A stretch of 64,000 bases of DNA from Polaromonas sp. (lineage in GTDB: Bacteria > Pseudomonadota > Gammaproteobacteria > Burkholderiales > Burkholderiaceae_C): positions 35,010 to 99,009 of the forward strand of contig JAIPCZ010000007.1 in assembly GCA_021737975.1 (NCBI GenBank). Reading direction: 5' to 3'. The position numbers and the translations under genes are program-made. Numbering within the stretch: position 1 is the first letter of the stretch; each line of letters starts with the position of its first letter. Under the pieces are notes generated by a model that saw only the letters and a list, made by a program, of their open reading frames with translations, had not been told where the DNA came from and did no database searches. Shown piece by piece: positions 1 through 10,463 of the stretch.

Positions 1-231
1 GTGCAGGTCGGCCACAGCCACTTGTAATCCGGCGACCTGGGCCTGCAGCGCGGCAACCGAGGGCGGCTCCGACCCCATGGCATCGGCCAGCGGATTGACC
101 GGCGGCGCCACCGAAGGTTTCTTGCCAACGTTTTGCCACAGTTTTTTGGCCCCGTTGGCCACCTTGGGCGCGTTTTCAATCACATCGCCCCAGGGCACCA
201 TTTTCAACACTGACAGCCAGCCGATCGCCAT
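1..231 (-). CDS. Hypothetical protein, 5' part only (runs off the left edge): MAIGWLSVLKMVPWGDVIENAPKVANGAKKLWQNVGKKPSVAPPVNPLADAMGSEPPSVAALQAQVAGLQVAVADLH...
   Basis: Reverse complement is open for all 77 codons from ATG (229-231) to the window edge; heptad-like C-terminal end. Absent from the ORF track because it has no stop inside the window. Confidence 0.7.
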   Translation of the reverse strand, partial: MAIGWLSVLKMVPWGDVIENAPKVANGAKKLWQNVGKKPSVAPPVNPLADAMGSEPPSVAALQAQVAGLQVAVADLH

Positions 232-374
232 TCATTCACTCCTCAAGATAAGTCACAAGCCTAACTGAAACCACAATCCCCGATAATCCACAGATTGACC
301 ATGCTGACCAAATAGACTGGATCAAACATGCCATGGTCAGGCACTTTTTACCAAAACCGTTCTCATAACACCCC

Positions 375-1508
375 ATGACACAGCCTCATCCTGTTGCTAT
401 CTCCCCTGTTGAAGACATCGTGGCCGACCTGCGCGCCGGTCGCATGGTCATCCTGGTTGACGAAGAAGACCGCGAAAACGAGGGCGACCTGGTGATGGCC
501 GCCGAGCATGTGACGGCCGACGCGGTCAACTTCATGGCCCGTTTTGGCCGCGGCCTGATCTGCCTGACCCTGACCCGCAAGCGTTGCGAACTATTGCAAC
601 TGCCGCCCATGACAGTGCGCAATGGCGACAAGAAGGGCACGGCCTTTACCGTCTCCATTGAGGCCGCCGAGGGCGTCACTACCGGCATTTCGGCCGCTGA
701 CCGGGCCCAAACCGTTCGAGTTGCGGTGGCCCGCGACGCCAAGCCCGATGACTTGATTCAACCCGGTCACATCTTTCCCCTGCAAGCCGTCGAAGGCGGC
801 GTTCTCATGCGCGCGGGCCATACCGAAGCCGGCTGCGACCTGGCGGCCATGGCCGGTTGCGAACCGGCCGCCATGATTTGCGAGATCATGAAAGACGACG
901 GCACCATGGCGCGCCTGCCGGACCTGCAGCTTTTTGCCGCCGAGCACGGCCTCAAGATCGGCACCATCGCCGATTTGATTCACCACCGCAGCAGCACCGA
1001 GTCCCTGGTAGAGCACTTGGGGGAGCGGCCGATGAAGACCGCTTTTGGCGACTTCACGGCGCATGCCTTCAGGGACAAAACAGCCCATGGAGTGCATCTG
1101 GCGCTGGTCAAGGGCCAGTGGGGTGCCGGCGAGGCCGTGCTGGCGCGTGTGCACGAGCCCTTGTCGGTCCTCGACGCCCTTGAAGTGGGCCGCACCATGC
1201 ACTCGTGGAGCCTGGACGCCAGCCTGGCGCGTGTGGCCTCGGAGGGCAAGGGCGTGGTGGTGTTTTTGAATTGTGGTGAAAGCGCCAACCAGTTGCTGGC
1301 CCAGTTTGACGGCACGGCCCGGGCCAGTCACGGCCCGGAGCGCGGCCGCATGGACCTGCGCACCTACGGTGTTGGCGCCCAGATCCTGCGCGAATGCGGC
1401 GTCCATAAAATGACCTTGATGGGCAACCCCCGGCGCATGCCCAGCATGACCGGCTATGGCCTGGAAATTGTCGGCTACGTGACCGCCAAAACCCCATTTT
1501 CTGAATAG
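375..1508 (+). CDS. ribBA: RibBA-like: 3,4-dihydroxy-2-butanone-4-phosphate synthase with a degenerate GTP cyclohydrolase II-like C-terminal domain
   Basis: DHBP synthase motif [17 protein letters not shown]; followed by ribH and nusB; the C-terminal half lacks the GCHII Zn cysteines. Confidence 0.93.
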   Translation: MTQPHPVAISPVEDIVADLRAGRMVILVDEEDRENEGDLVMAAEHVTADAVNFMARFGRGLICLTLTRKRCELLQLPPMTVRNGDKKGTAFTVSIEAAEGVTTGISAADRAQTVRVAVARDAKPDDLIQPGHIFPLQAVEGGVLMRAGHTEAGCDLAAMAGCEPAAMICEIMKDDGTMARLPDLQLFAAEHGLKIGTIADLIHHRSSTESLVEHLGERPMKTAFGDFTAHAFRDKTAHGVHLALVKGQWGAGEAVLARVHEPLSVLDALEVGRTMHSWSLDASLARVASEGKGVVVFLNCGESANQLLAQFDGTARASHGPERGRMDLRTYGVGAQILRECGVHKMTLMGNPRRMPSMTGYGLEIVGYVTAKTPFSE

Positions 1509-1518
1509 AAAGTTCCCC

Positions 1519-1995
1519 ATGCTGATCGCAAACCAGGGCGCGCTTGCTGCCACCGACCCCCGCCTGAACGGGAAAAAACTCACCATTGGCATCGTCCAGG
1601 CGCGCTTCAACGCCGACATCACCAACGCGCTGGCGCAGGCCTGCCACGGCGAACTGCTGGCTTTGGGCGTTGAGGAAAAAAATATTACCCTGGTTCAAGT
1701 CCCAGGCGCCCTGGAGGTGCCCGTGGCGCTGCAGGCCATGGCCGAGCAACTCAAGTACCACGCGCTGGTGGCCTTGGGCTGCATCATTCGCGGTGAAACC
1801 TACCACTTTGAACTGGTCGCCAACGAGTCTGGCGCCAGCGTCAGCCGGGTTGCGCTGGACTACCAGATTCCGATTGCCAACGCCATCCTCACCACCGAGG
1901 ACATGGCCCAAGCCGTGGCCCGGCAAACCGACAAGGGCCGCGACGCCGCCCGCGTGGCCGTTGAAATGGCCAACCTACTGGAAGAAATTGAATGA
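1519..1995 (+). CDS. ribH: 6,7-dimethyl-8-ribityllumazine synthase
   Basis: [24 protein letters not shown] motifs; context. Confidence 0.95.
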   Translation: MLIANQGALAATDPRLNGKKLTIGIVQARFNADITNALAQACHGELLALGVEEKNITLVQVPGALEVPVALQAMAEQLKYHALVALGCIIRGETYHFELVANESGASVSRVALDYQIPIANAILTTEDMAQAVARQTDKGRDAARVAVEMANLLEEIE

Positions 1996-2522
1996 GCGAA
2001 TCTAGCCACCCCAGTCCCTCCACCCGGCCACCGCGCCAACCGCGCAAGGGGCTGACCAGCACCGGCGTGCGCAAGGCGGCAAGCAAGTCCGACCGCTCAC
2101 GCGCCCGTGAATTTGCCGTGCAGGCGCTGTACCAGGTGCTGGTGGGCAAGAACGATGTCGATGCCGTCGATGCCTTCACCCGTGACCTGGCGGGTTTCAG
2201 CAAGGCCGACAGCGTGCATTTTGACGCCTTGCTACATGGCAGCGCCGAACAGGCAGCACAGTTGGACGCGCTGATCCTGCCCTTGCTTGACCGCAAGCTC
2301 GCAGAGATTTCGCCGGTTGAGCATGCGGTGATGTGGATTGGCGCCTATGAATTGCAGCACTGCCTGGACGTGCCCTGGCGCGTGGTGCTCAATGAATGTG
2401 TGGAACTGGCCAAGGAATTTGGCGGCACCGACGGCCACAAATACGTGAACGGCGTGCTCAACGGTCTGGCCCGGCAATTGCGCGAGGCCGAAGTGGCCGC
2501 CGACCAGGGCAACACACGCTAG
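1992..2522 (+). CDS. nusB: Transcription antitermination protein NusB
   Basis: [14 protein letters not shown] ... [32 protein letters not shown] overlap with ribH. Confidence 0.95.
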   Translation: MSESSHPSPSTRPPRQPRKGLTSTGVRKAASKSDRSRAREFAVQALYQVLVGKNDVDAVDAFTRDLAGFSKADSVHFDALLHGSAEQAAQLDALILPLLDRKLAEISPVEHAVMWIGAYELQHCLDVPWRVVLNECVELAKEFGGTDGHKYVNGVLNGLARQLREAEVAADQGNTR

Positions 2523-2529
2523 CCTGTCC

Positions 2530-3714
2530 ATGAGAATCTCACAGCGCGCCCAGCACATCGAGCCGTTTTATGTGATGGAGGTGGGCAAGGCCGCCAGCGC
2601 CGTGGCGGCGCAGGTGGCACAGTCAGACGCGCCCATGATCTTCCTGAACATTGGCGAACCCGACTTCACCGCCCCGCCCCTGGTGCAGGAGGCGGCCGCG
2701 CGCGCCATCCACGCCGGCTTGACCCATTACACCCCGGCCACGGGCCTGCCCGAGTTGCGCGAGCGCATCAGCGGCTGGTATCACAGCCATTTCGGGGTGA
2801 CCGTGCCGGCCAGCCGCATTGTGGTCACGGCCGGCGCCTCGGCTGCACTGCAACTCGCCTGCCTGGCCCTGATGGAAACCGGCGACGAGGTGCTGATGTC
2901 CGACCCCAGCTACCCGTGCAACCGGCATTTTGTGACGGCTGCGGACGCCACGCCGGTGCTGATCCCGACGACGGCGGCAGAGCGTTTTCAGCTCAGCGCC
3001 GACAAGGTGCTCGAGGCCTGGAACCCGCGCACGCGCGGCGTGCTGATGGCTTCGCCCTCCAACCCCACCGGCACCTCGATGGCCCCGGGCGAATTGCGCC
3101 GCATTCACGAACTGGTGAGCCAGCGCGGCGGCATCACCCTGATGGACGAGATTTACCTGGGCTTGAGCCATGACGAAGCCTATGGCCAGACGGCCCTGGC
3201 GCTGGATGACCAGATCATCAGCATCAACAGCTTCAGCAAATACTTCAGCATGACCGGCTGGCGCCTGGGCTGGATGGTGATGCCCGAGCCACTGGTCCCG
3301 GTGATCGAACGGCTGGCGCAAAACCTGTTCATTTGCCCCAGCACCCTTGCCCAATACGCGGCACTGGCCTGTTTTGAGCCCGAGAGCCTGGCCGAGTTTG
3401 AGCGCCGCCGAGCCGAGTTCAAGGCGCGCCGCGACTACTTTATTCCTGCGCTCAACGCGCTCGGATTACGTGTGCCGGTGATGCCCGACGGTGCCTTTTA
3501 TGCCTGGGCCGACTGCGCGGCTGCCTGTGAAAAATTGGGTGTGAGCGGCAGCTGGGACCTGGCCTTCGCGTTGATGCACCGGGCCCATGTGGCGGTGACC
3601 CCGGGTCGCGACTTCGGCCATGCCGAGACCGCGCATTTCATCCGTTTCTCCACGGCCAATTCGATGCCCCAGCTTCGCGCCGCCATCGACCGGCTCAAGG
3701 TGCTGCTGGCATGA
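2530..3714 (+). CDS. PLP-dependent aminotransferase, class I/II
   Basis: INSFSKYFSMTGWRLGW PLP-lysine motif; SNPTGT. Confidence 0.93.
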   Translation: MRISQRAQHIEPFYVMEVGKAASAVAAQVAQSDAPMIFLNIGEPDFTAPPLVQEAAARAIHAGLTHYTPATGLPELRERISGWYHSHFGVTVPASRIVVTAGASAALQLACLALMETGDEVLMSDPSYPCNRHFVTAADATPVLIPTTAAERFQLSADKVLEAWNPRTRGVLMASPSNPTGTSMAPGELRRIHELVSQRGGITLMDEIYLGLSHDEAYGQTALALDDQIISINSFSKYFSMTGWRLGWMVMPEPLVPVIERLAQNLFICPSTLAQYAALACFEPESLAEFERRRAEFKARRDYFIPALNALGLRVPVMPDGAFYAWADCAAACEKLGVSGSWDLAFALMHRAHVAVTPGRDFGHAETAHFIRFSTANSMPQLRAAIDRLKVLLA

Positions 3715-4139
3715 GCACGCTGCATCCCGGCAAGGAGACCTTCGGCTGGCGGGTGCGCGTTTACTGGGAAGACACCGATGCCGGCGGCATCGTGTTTTAT
3801 GCCAATTACCTGAAGTTTTTCGAGCGCTCGCGCACCGAATGGTTGCGTGCCCGAGGCATCAACCAGCAGGCCTTGAAGGAGGCCACCGGCGGCATGTTTG
3901 TGGTGGGTGAGGCGCGGGTGCGTTTTCTCAAGAGCGCCCGGCTCGACGATGAACTTCTGGTTACAACTTCGCTGCTGGATGCCGGGCGCGCCTCCATGAC
4001 AATCCAGCAACAGGCCTTGTTAACGACAGCTGCCGGGCCTTTGCTGCTGTGCGAGGCCACCATCCGTGTCGGCTGGGTGAATGCCAGCACGCTGAAACCT
4101 GACAGAATTCCCGCACCCATCCTCCACGCACTCACATGA
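3711..4139 (+). CDS. ybgC: Tol-Pal-associated acyl-CoA thioesterase YbgC
   Basis: YWEDTDAGGIVFYANYLKFFERSRTEWL hotdog-fold motif; precedes tolQ. Confidence 0.95.
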   Translation: MSTLHPGKETFGWRVRVYWEDTDAGGIVFYANYLKFFERSRTEWLRARGINQQALKEATGGMFVVGEARVRFLKSARLDDELLVTTSLLDAGRASMTIQQQALLTTAAGPLLLCEATIRVGWVNASTLKPDRIPAPILHALT

Positions 4140-4146
4140 ACAACGC

Positions 4147-4839
4147 ATGAACCAAGACCTTTCCATATTTCAACTGGTGCTCAATGCCAGCCTGGTGGTG
4201 CAAGGCGTGATGCTGCTGCTGATCAGCGTGTCGATCGCCAGTTGGGCCGCCATTTTCCGCAAACTGTTCTCGCTGGGCAAGGTGAAGGCACTTAACGACA
4301 GTTTTGAGCGCGAATTCTGGTCGGGCAGCAGTCTGAACGACCTGTTTGCGGCGGCCGCCCAGAACGCCCGCAACGGCGGCCCGATGGAGCGAATTTTTGC
4401 CAGCGGCATGCGCGAATTCCAGAAATTACGCGAGCGCCACATCACGGACGCCGGCACCCTGATGGACGGCGCCCGGCGCGCCATGCGGGCCAGCTTTCAG
4501 CGCGAAATGGACGTGGTGGAAACCCATTTGTCGTTTCTGGCCTCGGTCGGCTCGGTGTCGCCCTATGTGGGCCTGTTTGGCACGGTTTGGGGCATCATGC
4601 ACGCCTTTACCGGCTTGGCCGCGCTGACCCAGGTGACGCTGGCAAGCGTGGCACCCGGCATTGCCGAGGCGCTGGTGGCCACCGCCATTGGCCTGTTTGC
4701 CGCCATTCCGGCGGTTGTGGCCTACAACCGCTTTGCGCGTGACATCGACCGCATCGCGATCCGTCTGGAAACCTTCATTGAAGAGTTTTCCAACATCCTG
4801 CAGCGCAATGTGGGCGCGCAGTCCGCTTCGGGGCACTGA
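4147..4839 (+). CDS. tolQ: TolQ, Tol-Pal proton channel subunit
   Basis: SVSPYVGLFGTVWGIMHAFTGLA; between ybgC and tolR. Confidence 0.96.
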   Translation: MNQDLSIFQLVLNASLVVQGVMLLLISVSIASWAAIFRKLFSLGKVKALNDSFEREFWSGSSLNDLFAAAAQNARNGGPMERIFASGMREFQKLRERHITDAGTLMDGARRAMRASFQREMDVVETHLSFLASVGSVSPYVGLFGTVWGIMHAFTGLAALTQVTLASVAPGIAEALVATAIGLFAAIPAVVAYNRFARDIDRIAIRLETFIEEFSNILQRNVGAQSASGH

Positions 4840-4841
4840 CC

Positions 4842-5261
4842 GTGGCCGCCGTCGTGAGCCGCGGCCGCGGACGCCGCACCATCAACGAGATCAACATGGT
4901 GCCCTTCATCGACGTGATGCTGGTGCTGTTGATCATTTTCATGGTCACCGCGCCCCTGATTTCTCCCAGCATGATCGACCTGCCCAGTGTTGGCAAGGCG
5001 GCCGGCCAGCCCGACCAGGTGATCCAGATCGTGATCGGCAAAGACGAGGCGCTGCAGCTCAAACTCAAGGACAAGACCACGTCGCTGCGCCTGCAGGACA
5101 TCACCAGCGCCGTCAGGCAGGCCCAGGGTTCGGTGGTCAACACGGCGGTGGTCATCAGCGCCGACAAGTCCGTCAAATATGAGGCCGTGGTGCGCGTCAT
5201 GGACACGCTGCAGCGCGCCGGCATTGCCCGTGTCGGCCTTTCGGTGCAACTGGCACCCTGA
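4842..5261 (+). CDS. tolR: TolR, ExbD/TolR family
   Basis: INMVPFIDVMLVLLIIFMVTAPL. Confidence 0.96.
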   Translation: MAAVVSRGRGRRTINEINMVPFIDVMLVLLIIFMVTAPLISPSMIDLPSVGKAAGQPDQVIQIVIGKDEALQLKLKDKTTSLRLQDITSAVRQAQGSVVNTAVVISADKSVKYEAVVRVMDTLQRAGIARVGLSVQLAP

Positions 5262-5270
5262 ACCATCACC

Positions 5271-6143
5271 ATGCACGCTGCGGCTGACCGACTTGAATTT
5301 GCGCCGCCGGCCCTCCCCGGGGTCGTGCGTGCCTTGCTGCTGGCGCTGCTGGCGCATGGTCTGCTGGTGGCCGCACTGACCTGGGGCGTGCACTGGAAAC
5401 GCGAGGCCCAAGTCATCACGGCAGAAGCCGAGCTCTGGGCCGCAGTCCCCGTGGAAGCCGCACCGCGCCTGCAGGAACCCTTGCCCGATCCCGTCCAGCC
5501 CGAGAAGCCCGAGCCGGTCATCGAGGCCCCGCCGCCGTCCATACCGGTGGTGGCCCCGCCCAAGGTCGATATCGCGCTTGAGCAGGAGAAACAGCGCCAG
5601 CAAAAACAACAGCAGCTTGCGCTTGAAAAGCAGCAGAAAAAACTCAAACAGGACAAGCTGCAGCAACAGAAAGCGCTGGAAGAAAAGCGCAAGGCCGAGC
5701 AGCTCAAACAGGCCCTGGCCGACAAGGCCAAACTGGCGCAAGAAAAAAAGCTGGCAGAGCAAGAAGCCCGACGCCTCGAAGCCCAGCGCGCCGAGAATTT
5801 GAAACGCATGAGCGGCCTCGCCGGTGCCAGCGGCAGCGCGACGTCCAGCGGCACCGCGCTCAAGTCGGCCGGCCCGTCCGCCAGTTATGCCGGGCGCGTG
5901 ATTGCCCGCGTCAAGCCCAATATCGTGTTCACCGAAGCCATCAGCGGCAACCCGACCGCCGTGGTTGAAGTGCGCACCTCAGCCGACGGCACCATCATTT
6001 CGCGCAAACTCACGCAATCCAGCGGCGTCAGGGACTGGGACGAGGCAGTGCTGCGGGCCATTGACAAGACCGAGGTGCTGCCCCGAGATACCGATGGCCG
6101 CGTGCCTTCGCCGCTGTTGATCAGTTTCCGGCCGAAGGATTGA
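5271..6143 (+). CDS. tolA: TolA cell envelope protein
   Basis: N-terminal TM, long K/Q/E/A coiled coil, TonB-like C-terminal domain; context. Confidence 0.92.
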   Translation: MHAAADRLEFAPPALPGVVRALLLALLAHGLLVAALTWGVHWKREAQVITAEAELWAAVPVEAAPRLQEPLPDPVQPEKPEPVIEAPPPSIPVVAPPKVDIALEQEKQRQQKQQQLALEKQQKKLKQDKLQQQKALEEKRKAEQLKQALADKAKLAQEKKLAEQEARRLEAQRAENLKRMSGLAGASGSATSSGTALKSAGPSASYAGRVIARVKPNIVFTEAISGNPTAVVEVRTSADGTIISRKLTQSSGVRDWDEAVLRAIDKTEVLPRDTDGRVPSPLLISFRPKD

Positions 6144-6144
6144 T

Positions 6145-9100
6145 TTACTCGTAAACAATCTCGGCTGTGCCGGGTGCGGCCTGCGCCCACCAGCTCGCCA
6201 GCGCGGCATTGCTGGGATAAAACCTGGCCTGCTCGCCCAACTGCAATTCCGCCCGGGCGGCGCCCTCTTCACCCTGACAGTTCAAGGCAAGTCGCACGGC
6301 CAGACCGCGCCACAGGTCGCCCTGCTCGGTGACCTCTTTTTGCGCCGGAAAATCACGCAGAAGCCGGGCCATGTCCAGCTTCAAGCCCTGGGGTCCGGTC
6401 GGGGCGGACACGCGCAGGTATTTGCCAAAGCGGCAGCGCGCCTGCTCGAGGTCCCAGATTTGTGTCACCGTCAGTTGCATGCCGCCCGAAAAGCGGTCGG
6501 GCTGCTGCTTGCCCATGACAATGACCAGCTCATCGTCCCTGAGCAGGTCCTTGTGCGCGTTGATCAGCGCCTCATCGGCCCGGGCTTCGATCACGCCCGA
6601 CGTGTCGTCGAGCTTGAACAGCGCCAGTTTGCCGCGCTGGCCGTTGATGACGCGAAAGTCGGTGATGATGCCCGCGAGCAACTGCGGCTCGCGCGTGTCG
6701 ATCAGCTCGGCAATCGGGCGCTTGGCAAAACGCCGTACCTCGGTCACCACCTCATCGAACAAATGTCCGGACAAATAAAAGCCAACTGCAGTTTTTTCGT
6801 AGACCAGGCGTTCCTTCACGCCCCAGGGGGTGGCTTGCACCAGTTCGGGCTCTTGTGTGCTGGAGCCGTGCGCGTCGCCGTCACCCATGTCAAACAGACT
6901 GCACTGGTTGGCATTGGCCAGCGCCGCCGCGCCAAACTCGAACGCCAGATCGACGCTGGCCAGCAGGCTGGCCCGGTTGAGCGCGATGGCATCAAACGCC
7001 CCGGCCTTGATCAGCGCCTCGACCGTGCGTTTGTTGATACGACTGCGGTCGACTCTTGCACAAAAATCAAACAGGCTCCTGAACGGCCCCACCGTGTCGC
7101 CATTCGGACCCACACCCCGGCCTTCGCGGGCCGCCACGATGGCCTCGATGGCTTGCTGGCCGCTGCCCTTGATGGCGCTCAGGCCATAACGGATCAGCTT
7201 GTCCGAAATCGGCTCGAAACGGCTCACGCCACGGTTCACGTTCGGCGGCTCGAACGTCAGCCCCATCTTGAGCGCGTCTTCCAGCAGGACCTTGAGCTTG
7301 TCGGTGTCGTCCATTTCCACCGTCATGTTGGCGCAAAAGAACTCGGCCGTGTAGTGCACCTTGAGCCAGGCGGTGTGGTAGGCCAGCAGTGAATAGGCCG
7401 CGGCGTGCGACTTGTTGAAACCATAGCCGGCAAACTTCTCCATCAGGTCGAAGACTTCGTCGGCCTTGTCCTGGTTGATGTCGTTTTTCAAGGCACCGTC
7501 ACGGAAGATCTGCCGGTGCCGTGCCATCTCGTCGGCGTCTTTCTTGCCCATGGCGCGGCGCAGCATGTCGGCGCCGCCGAGCGAATAACCGCCCAGGATC
7601 TGCGCGGTTTGCATCACCTGCTCCTGGTAGACCATGATGCCGTAGGTCTCCGAGAGCATATTGGCCACCAGTGGATGCGGGTACTCCACCACCTCGCGGC
7701 CATGTTTGCGCGCCACGAAGCTCGGAATCAGGTCCATGGGGCCGGGCCGGTACAGCGCGTTGAGCGCGATCAGGTCTTCCAGGCGCGTGGGTTTGGCGTC
7801 TCGCAGCATGCCCTGCATGCCGCGCGATTCAAACTGGAACACCGCCTCGGTCTTGCCGTCCTGAAACAGCTTGTAGGTGGCCTTGTCATCGAGCGGCAAG
7901 TTCTCGTAGGCAAAGTCTTCCTGGCCCGGATGGCGCTGCCGAATGAATTCGCGCGCGATCTCCAGAATCGTCAGGGTCGCCAGGCCCAAAAAGTCGAACT
8001 TGACCAGCCCCACGGACTCGACGTCGTTCTTGTCGTACTGGCTCACCGCCGAGTCGCTGCCGGGCTGCTGGTACAGCGGGCAAAAGTCGGTGAGTTTGCC
8101 CGGCGCAATCAGAACGCCGCCGGCGTGCATGCCGACATTGCGCGTCATGCCCTCCAGCTTGCGCGCCAGCTCCAGCAGCGTGCGCACGTCTTCTTCCCTG
8201 GCTTCGCGCTCGGCCAGAATCGGCTCGGCCTCCACCGCATAGACCAGCTTGTCGTCCTTCTTGCGATCGGGGGGCGGCAGTTGCAGGGTCACCGCGACGC
8301 CGGGCTTGTTGGGAATCAGCTTGCTGATGCCGTCGCAAAAGGTGTAGCTCATGTCGAGCACCCGGCCCACGTCCCGGATGGCCGCGCGCGCTGCCATGGT
8401 GCCGAAGGTGGCTATCTGGCTGACCGCGTCCTTGCCGTATTTTTCCTTCACGTAGTCAATGACCCGGTCGCGGTTGCCCTGGCAGAAGTCGATGTCGAAG
8501 TCGGGCATGGAAACCCGCTCGGGGTTCAAAAAACGCTCGAACAACAGGTTGTACTGCAGCGGGTCGAGGTCGGTGATCTTGAGGGCGTAGGCCACCAGCG
8601 AACCGGCGCCGGAGCCGCGCCCCGGGCCGACCGGGCAGCCGTTGTTTTTAGCCCAGTTGATAAAGTCACCGACAATCAAAAAGTAGCCCGGAAAGCCCAT
8701 TTTTAGGATGGTGTTGAGTTCAAACTCGAGCCGCTCCACATAACGCGGCATCTCCTTTTCCCGCTGCGCGACATCGGGGTACAGATGCGCCATGCGCTCC
8801 TTGAGCCCTTCGTGCGAGGCATAACGAAAATACTCGTCCGCCCCCATCACCACGCCATTGACCGGTGGAATCGGAAAATCAGGCAATTGCGGCTTGCCCA
8901 GCACCAGACTCAGGTTGCAGCGCCGGGCGATCTCGGCACTGTTCGCAAGCGCCGAGGGCACATCGGCAAACAGGGCCTGCATCTCGGCGCCGGTCTTGAA
9001 ATACTGGTCACGCGTGAAACGCCGCACCCGGCGCGGATTGGCGAGCATTTCACCCTCGGCAATACACACCCTTGCCTCGTGCGCCTCGAAGTCTGCCGGG

Positions 9101-9708
9101 GCCTGAAATTGAACCGGGTGTGTTGCCACCACCGGCAGGCCCGAGCGCAACGCCAATTGCACCGCCGACCTCACCTGCAGTTCGTCTTCCGGGCGACCTG
9201 CGCGCTGCAGTTCCAGGTAAAAGCGGTGCGTGAAAACTCCCGCCAACTGCAGCGCGGCGTCCAGGGCACGGGTTTCGTCGCCTTGCAACAGTGCCTGACC
9301 CACCGGGCCTGCCTGTGCGCCTGACAGGCAGATGAGCCCGCCATTGAGCTCCTTTAGCCAGGCCAGGCCCACGGTGGCCTGCACCTTGCCGCCGTTTTGC
9401 GTCCAGGCGCGCGCCAGCAGTTCGGACAGATTCAGGTAGCCGGCGTGGCTTTGCACCAGCAACAGCACGCGCGAGAGTTGCCCGAGTTCCTTGCCCAGCC
9501 CCTCCAGCCAAACCTCGGCGCCGATGATGGGCTTGACCCCGCGCTTGCGTGCTTCCTTGTAGAACTTGATCGCCCCGAACAGATTGCTCAGGTCGGTGAT
9601 GGCCAGCGCCGGTTGACCGTCCGCGGCAGCGGCCTTGACCACCTCGTCGATGCGGGTCGTGCCATCGATGACCGAAAATTCAGTGTGCAGGCGTAAGTGA
9701 ACAAACAT
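6145..9708 (-). CDS. dnaE: DNA polymerase III alpha subunit
   Basis: MFVHLRLHTEFSVIDG PHP domain, PDFDIDFCQGNRDRVIDYV. Start refined from 9741 to ATG at 9708. Confidence 0.97.
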   Translation of the reverse strand: MFVHLRLHTEFSVIDGTTRIDEVVKAAAADGQPALAITDLSNLFGAIKFYKEARKRGVKPIIGAEVWLEGLGKELGQLSRVLLLVQSHAGYLNLSELLARAWTQNGGKVQATVGLAWLKELNGGLICLSGAQAGPVGQALLQGDETRALDAALQLAGVFTHRFYLELQRAGRPEDELQVRSAVQLALRSGLPVVATHPVQFQAPADFEAHEARVCIAEGEMLANPRRVRRFTRDQYFKTGAEMQALFADVPSALANSAEIARRCNLSLVLGKPQLPDFPIPPVNGVVMGADEYFRYASHEGLKERMAHLYPDVAQREKEMPRYVERLEFELNTILKMGFPGYFLIVGDFINWAKNNGCPVGPGRGSGAGSLVAYALKITDLDPLQYNLLFERFLNPERVSMPDFDIDFCQGNRDRVIDYVKEKYGKDAVSQIATFGTMAARAAIRDVGRVLDMSYTFCDGISKLIPNKPGVAVTLQLPPPDRKKDDKLVYAVEAEPILAEREAREEDVRTLLELARKLEGMTRNVGMHAGGVLIAPGKLTDFCPLYQQPGSDSAVSQYDKNDVESVGLVKFDFLGLATLTILEIAREFIRQRHPGQEDFAYENLPLDDKATYKLFQDGKTEAVFQFESRGMQGMLRDAKPTRLEDLIALNALYRPGPMDLIPSFVARKHGREVVEYPHPLVANMLSETYGIMVYQEQVMQTAQILGGYSLGGADMLRRAMGKKDADEMARHRQIFRDGALKNDINQDKADEVFDLMEKFAGYGFNKSHAAAYSLLAYHTAWLKVHYTAEFFCANMTVEMDDTDKLKVLLEDALKMGLTFEPPNVNRGVSRFEPISDKLIRYGLSAIKGSGQQAIEAIVAAREGRGVGPNGDTVGPFRSLFDFCARVDRSRINKRTVEALIKAGAFDAIALNRASLLASVDLAFEFGAAALANANQCSLFDMGDGDAHGSSTQEPELVQATPWGVKERLVYEKTAVGFYLSGHLFDEVVTEVRRFAKRPIAELIDTREPQLLAGIITDFRVINGQRGKLALFKLDDTSGVIEARADEALINAHKDLLRDDELVIVMGKQQPDRFSGGMQLTVTQIWDLEQARCRFGKYLRVSAPTGPQGLKLDMARLLRDFPAQKEVTEQGDLWRGLAVRLALNCQGEEGAARAELQLGEQARFYPSNAALASWWAQAAPGTAEIVYE

Positions 9709-9803
9709 GGGACTTCTAGTATGATGAATCAGGAAAATCAAACGGCAAGGATGGCGTTTGCTGCCAATACTTGGATTGTAAGAACACCCATAAGGCGACT
9801 AAC

Positions 9804-10463
9804 GTGAAGATTCTCGTGGTTGATGATCATGCGCTCGTGCGGGAAGGGCTTTGCCAGGTGCTTCAGGGCCTGGACCCCCTGGAAACCACGCACGTGCTGC
9901 AGGCCGCCACGTGCACCCGGGCGCTGGAGCTGGCCCATTTCAATCCAGACCTGGATCTTGTGTTGTTAGACTACCTGCTACCTGACATGAATGGCCTGGC
10001 CGGCCTGGAAATCTTTGGCCAAAGACACCCTGAGCTACCCGTCGTTATTTTGTCAGGCTCGGCCAACCCGACGGTGGTTCAGCAAGCCATGGAACTCGGA
10101 GCGGCTGGTTTTGTCACCAAGTCGAGCTTGAGCGACACCCTGCTCAACACACTGCGGCGGATATTGGCCGGGGAACTTTTTCAGCCCGCCGACTTCAGCC
10201 CCCTGAGCCAACCGGTCGCTGGGTTGCAGAGCAAATTAACCACACCGCCCGTGCTCAGCCCGCGGCAGCAAGATGTGCTTCTTCTTCTCATCAATGGTCT
10301 GACCAACCGGCAGATTTGCGAGAGACTGTCGCTGGGTTCGGAAACCGTGAAATTCCATGTCAGTAATATTTTGCGCATCTTTGGTGCCAGCACCCGAACC
10401 CAGGCCGCGCTGGAGGCCAAGCGCTGGGGTTATGACCCGGTCTCGGTACCGGAGTCACGCTGA
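9804..10463 (+). CDS. Two-component response regulator, LuxR/NarL-type (REC + HTH)
   Basis: KILVVDDHALVREGL, LVLLDYLLPDMNG, C-terminal LSPRQQDVLLLLINGLTNRQICERLSLGSETVKFHVSNIL. Probable GTG start at 9804; ATG at 9771 is the alternative. Confidence 0.93.
   Translation: MKILVVDDHALVREGLCQVLQGLDPLETTHVLQAATCTRALELAHFNPDLDLVLLDYLLPDMNGLAGLEIFGQRHPELPVVILSGSANPTVVQQAMELGAAGFVTKSSLSDTLLNTLRRILAGELFQPADFSPLSQPVAGLQSKLTTPPVLSPRQQDVLLLLINGLTNRQICERLSLGSETVKFHVSNILRIFGASTRTQAALEAKRWGYDPVSVPESR

Noticed and set aside
270-374. Possible FMN riboswitch upstream of ribBA
   Set aside because: The ~100-nt gap lacks the conserved RFN-element sequences I would expect.
7405-8706. 433-aa plus-strand ORF inside dnaE
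   Set aside because: Antisense to dnaE; composition bias only.
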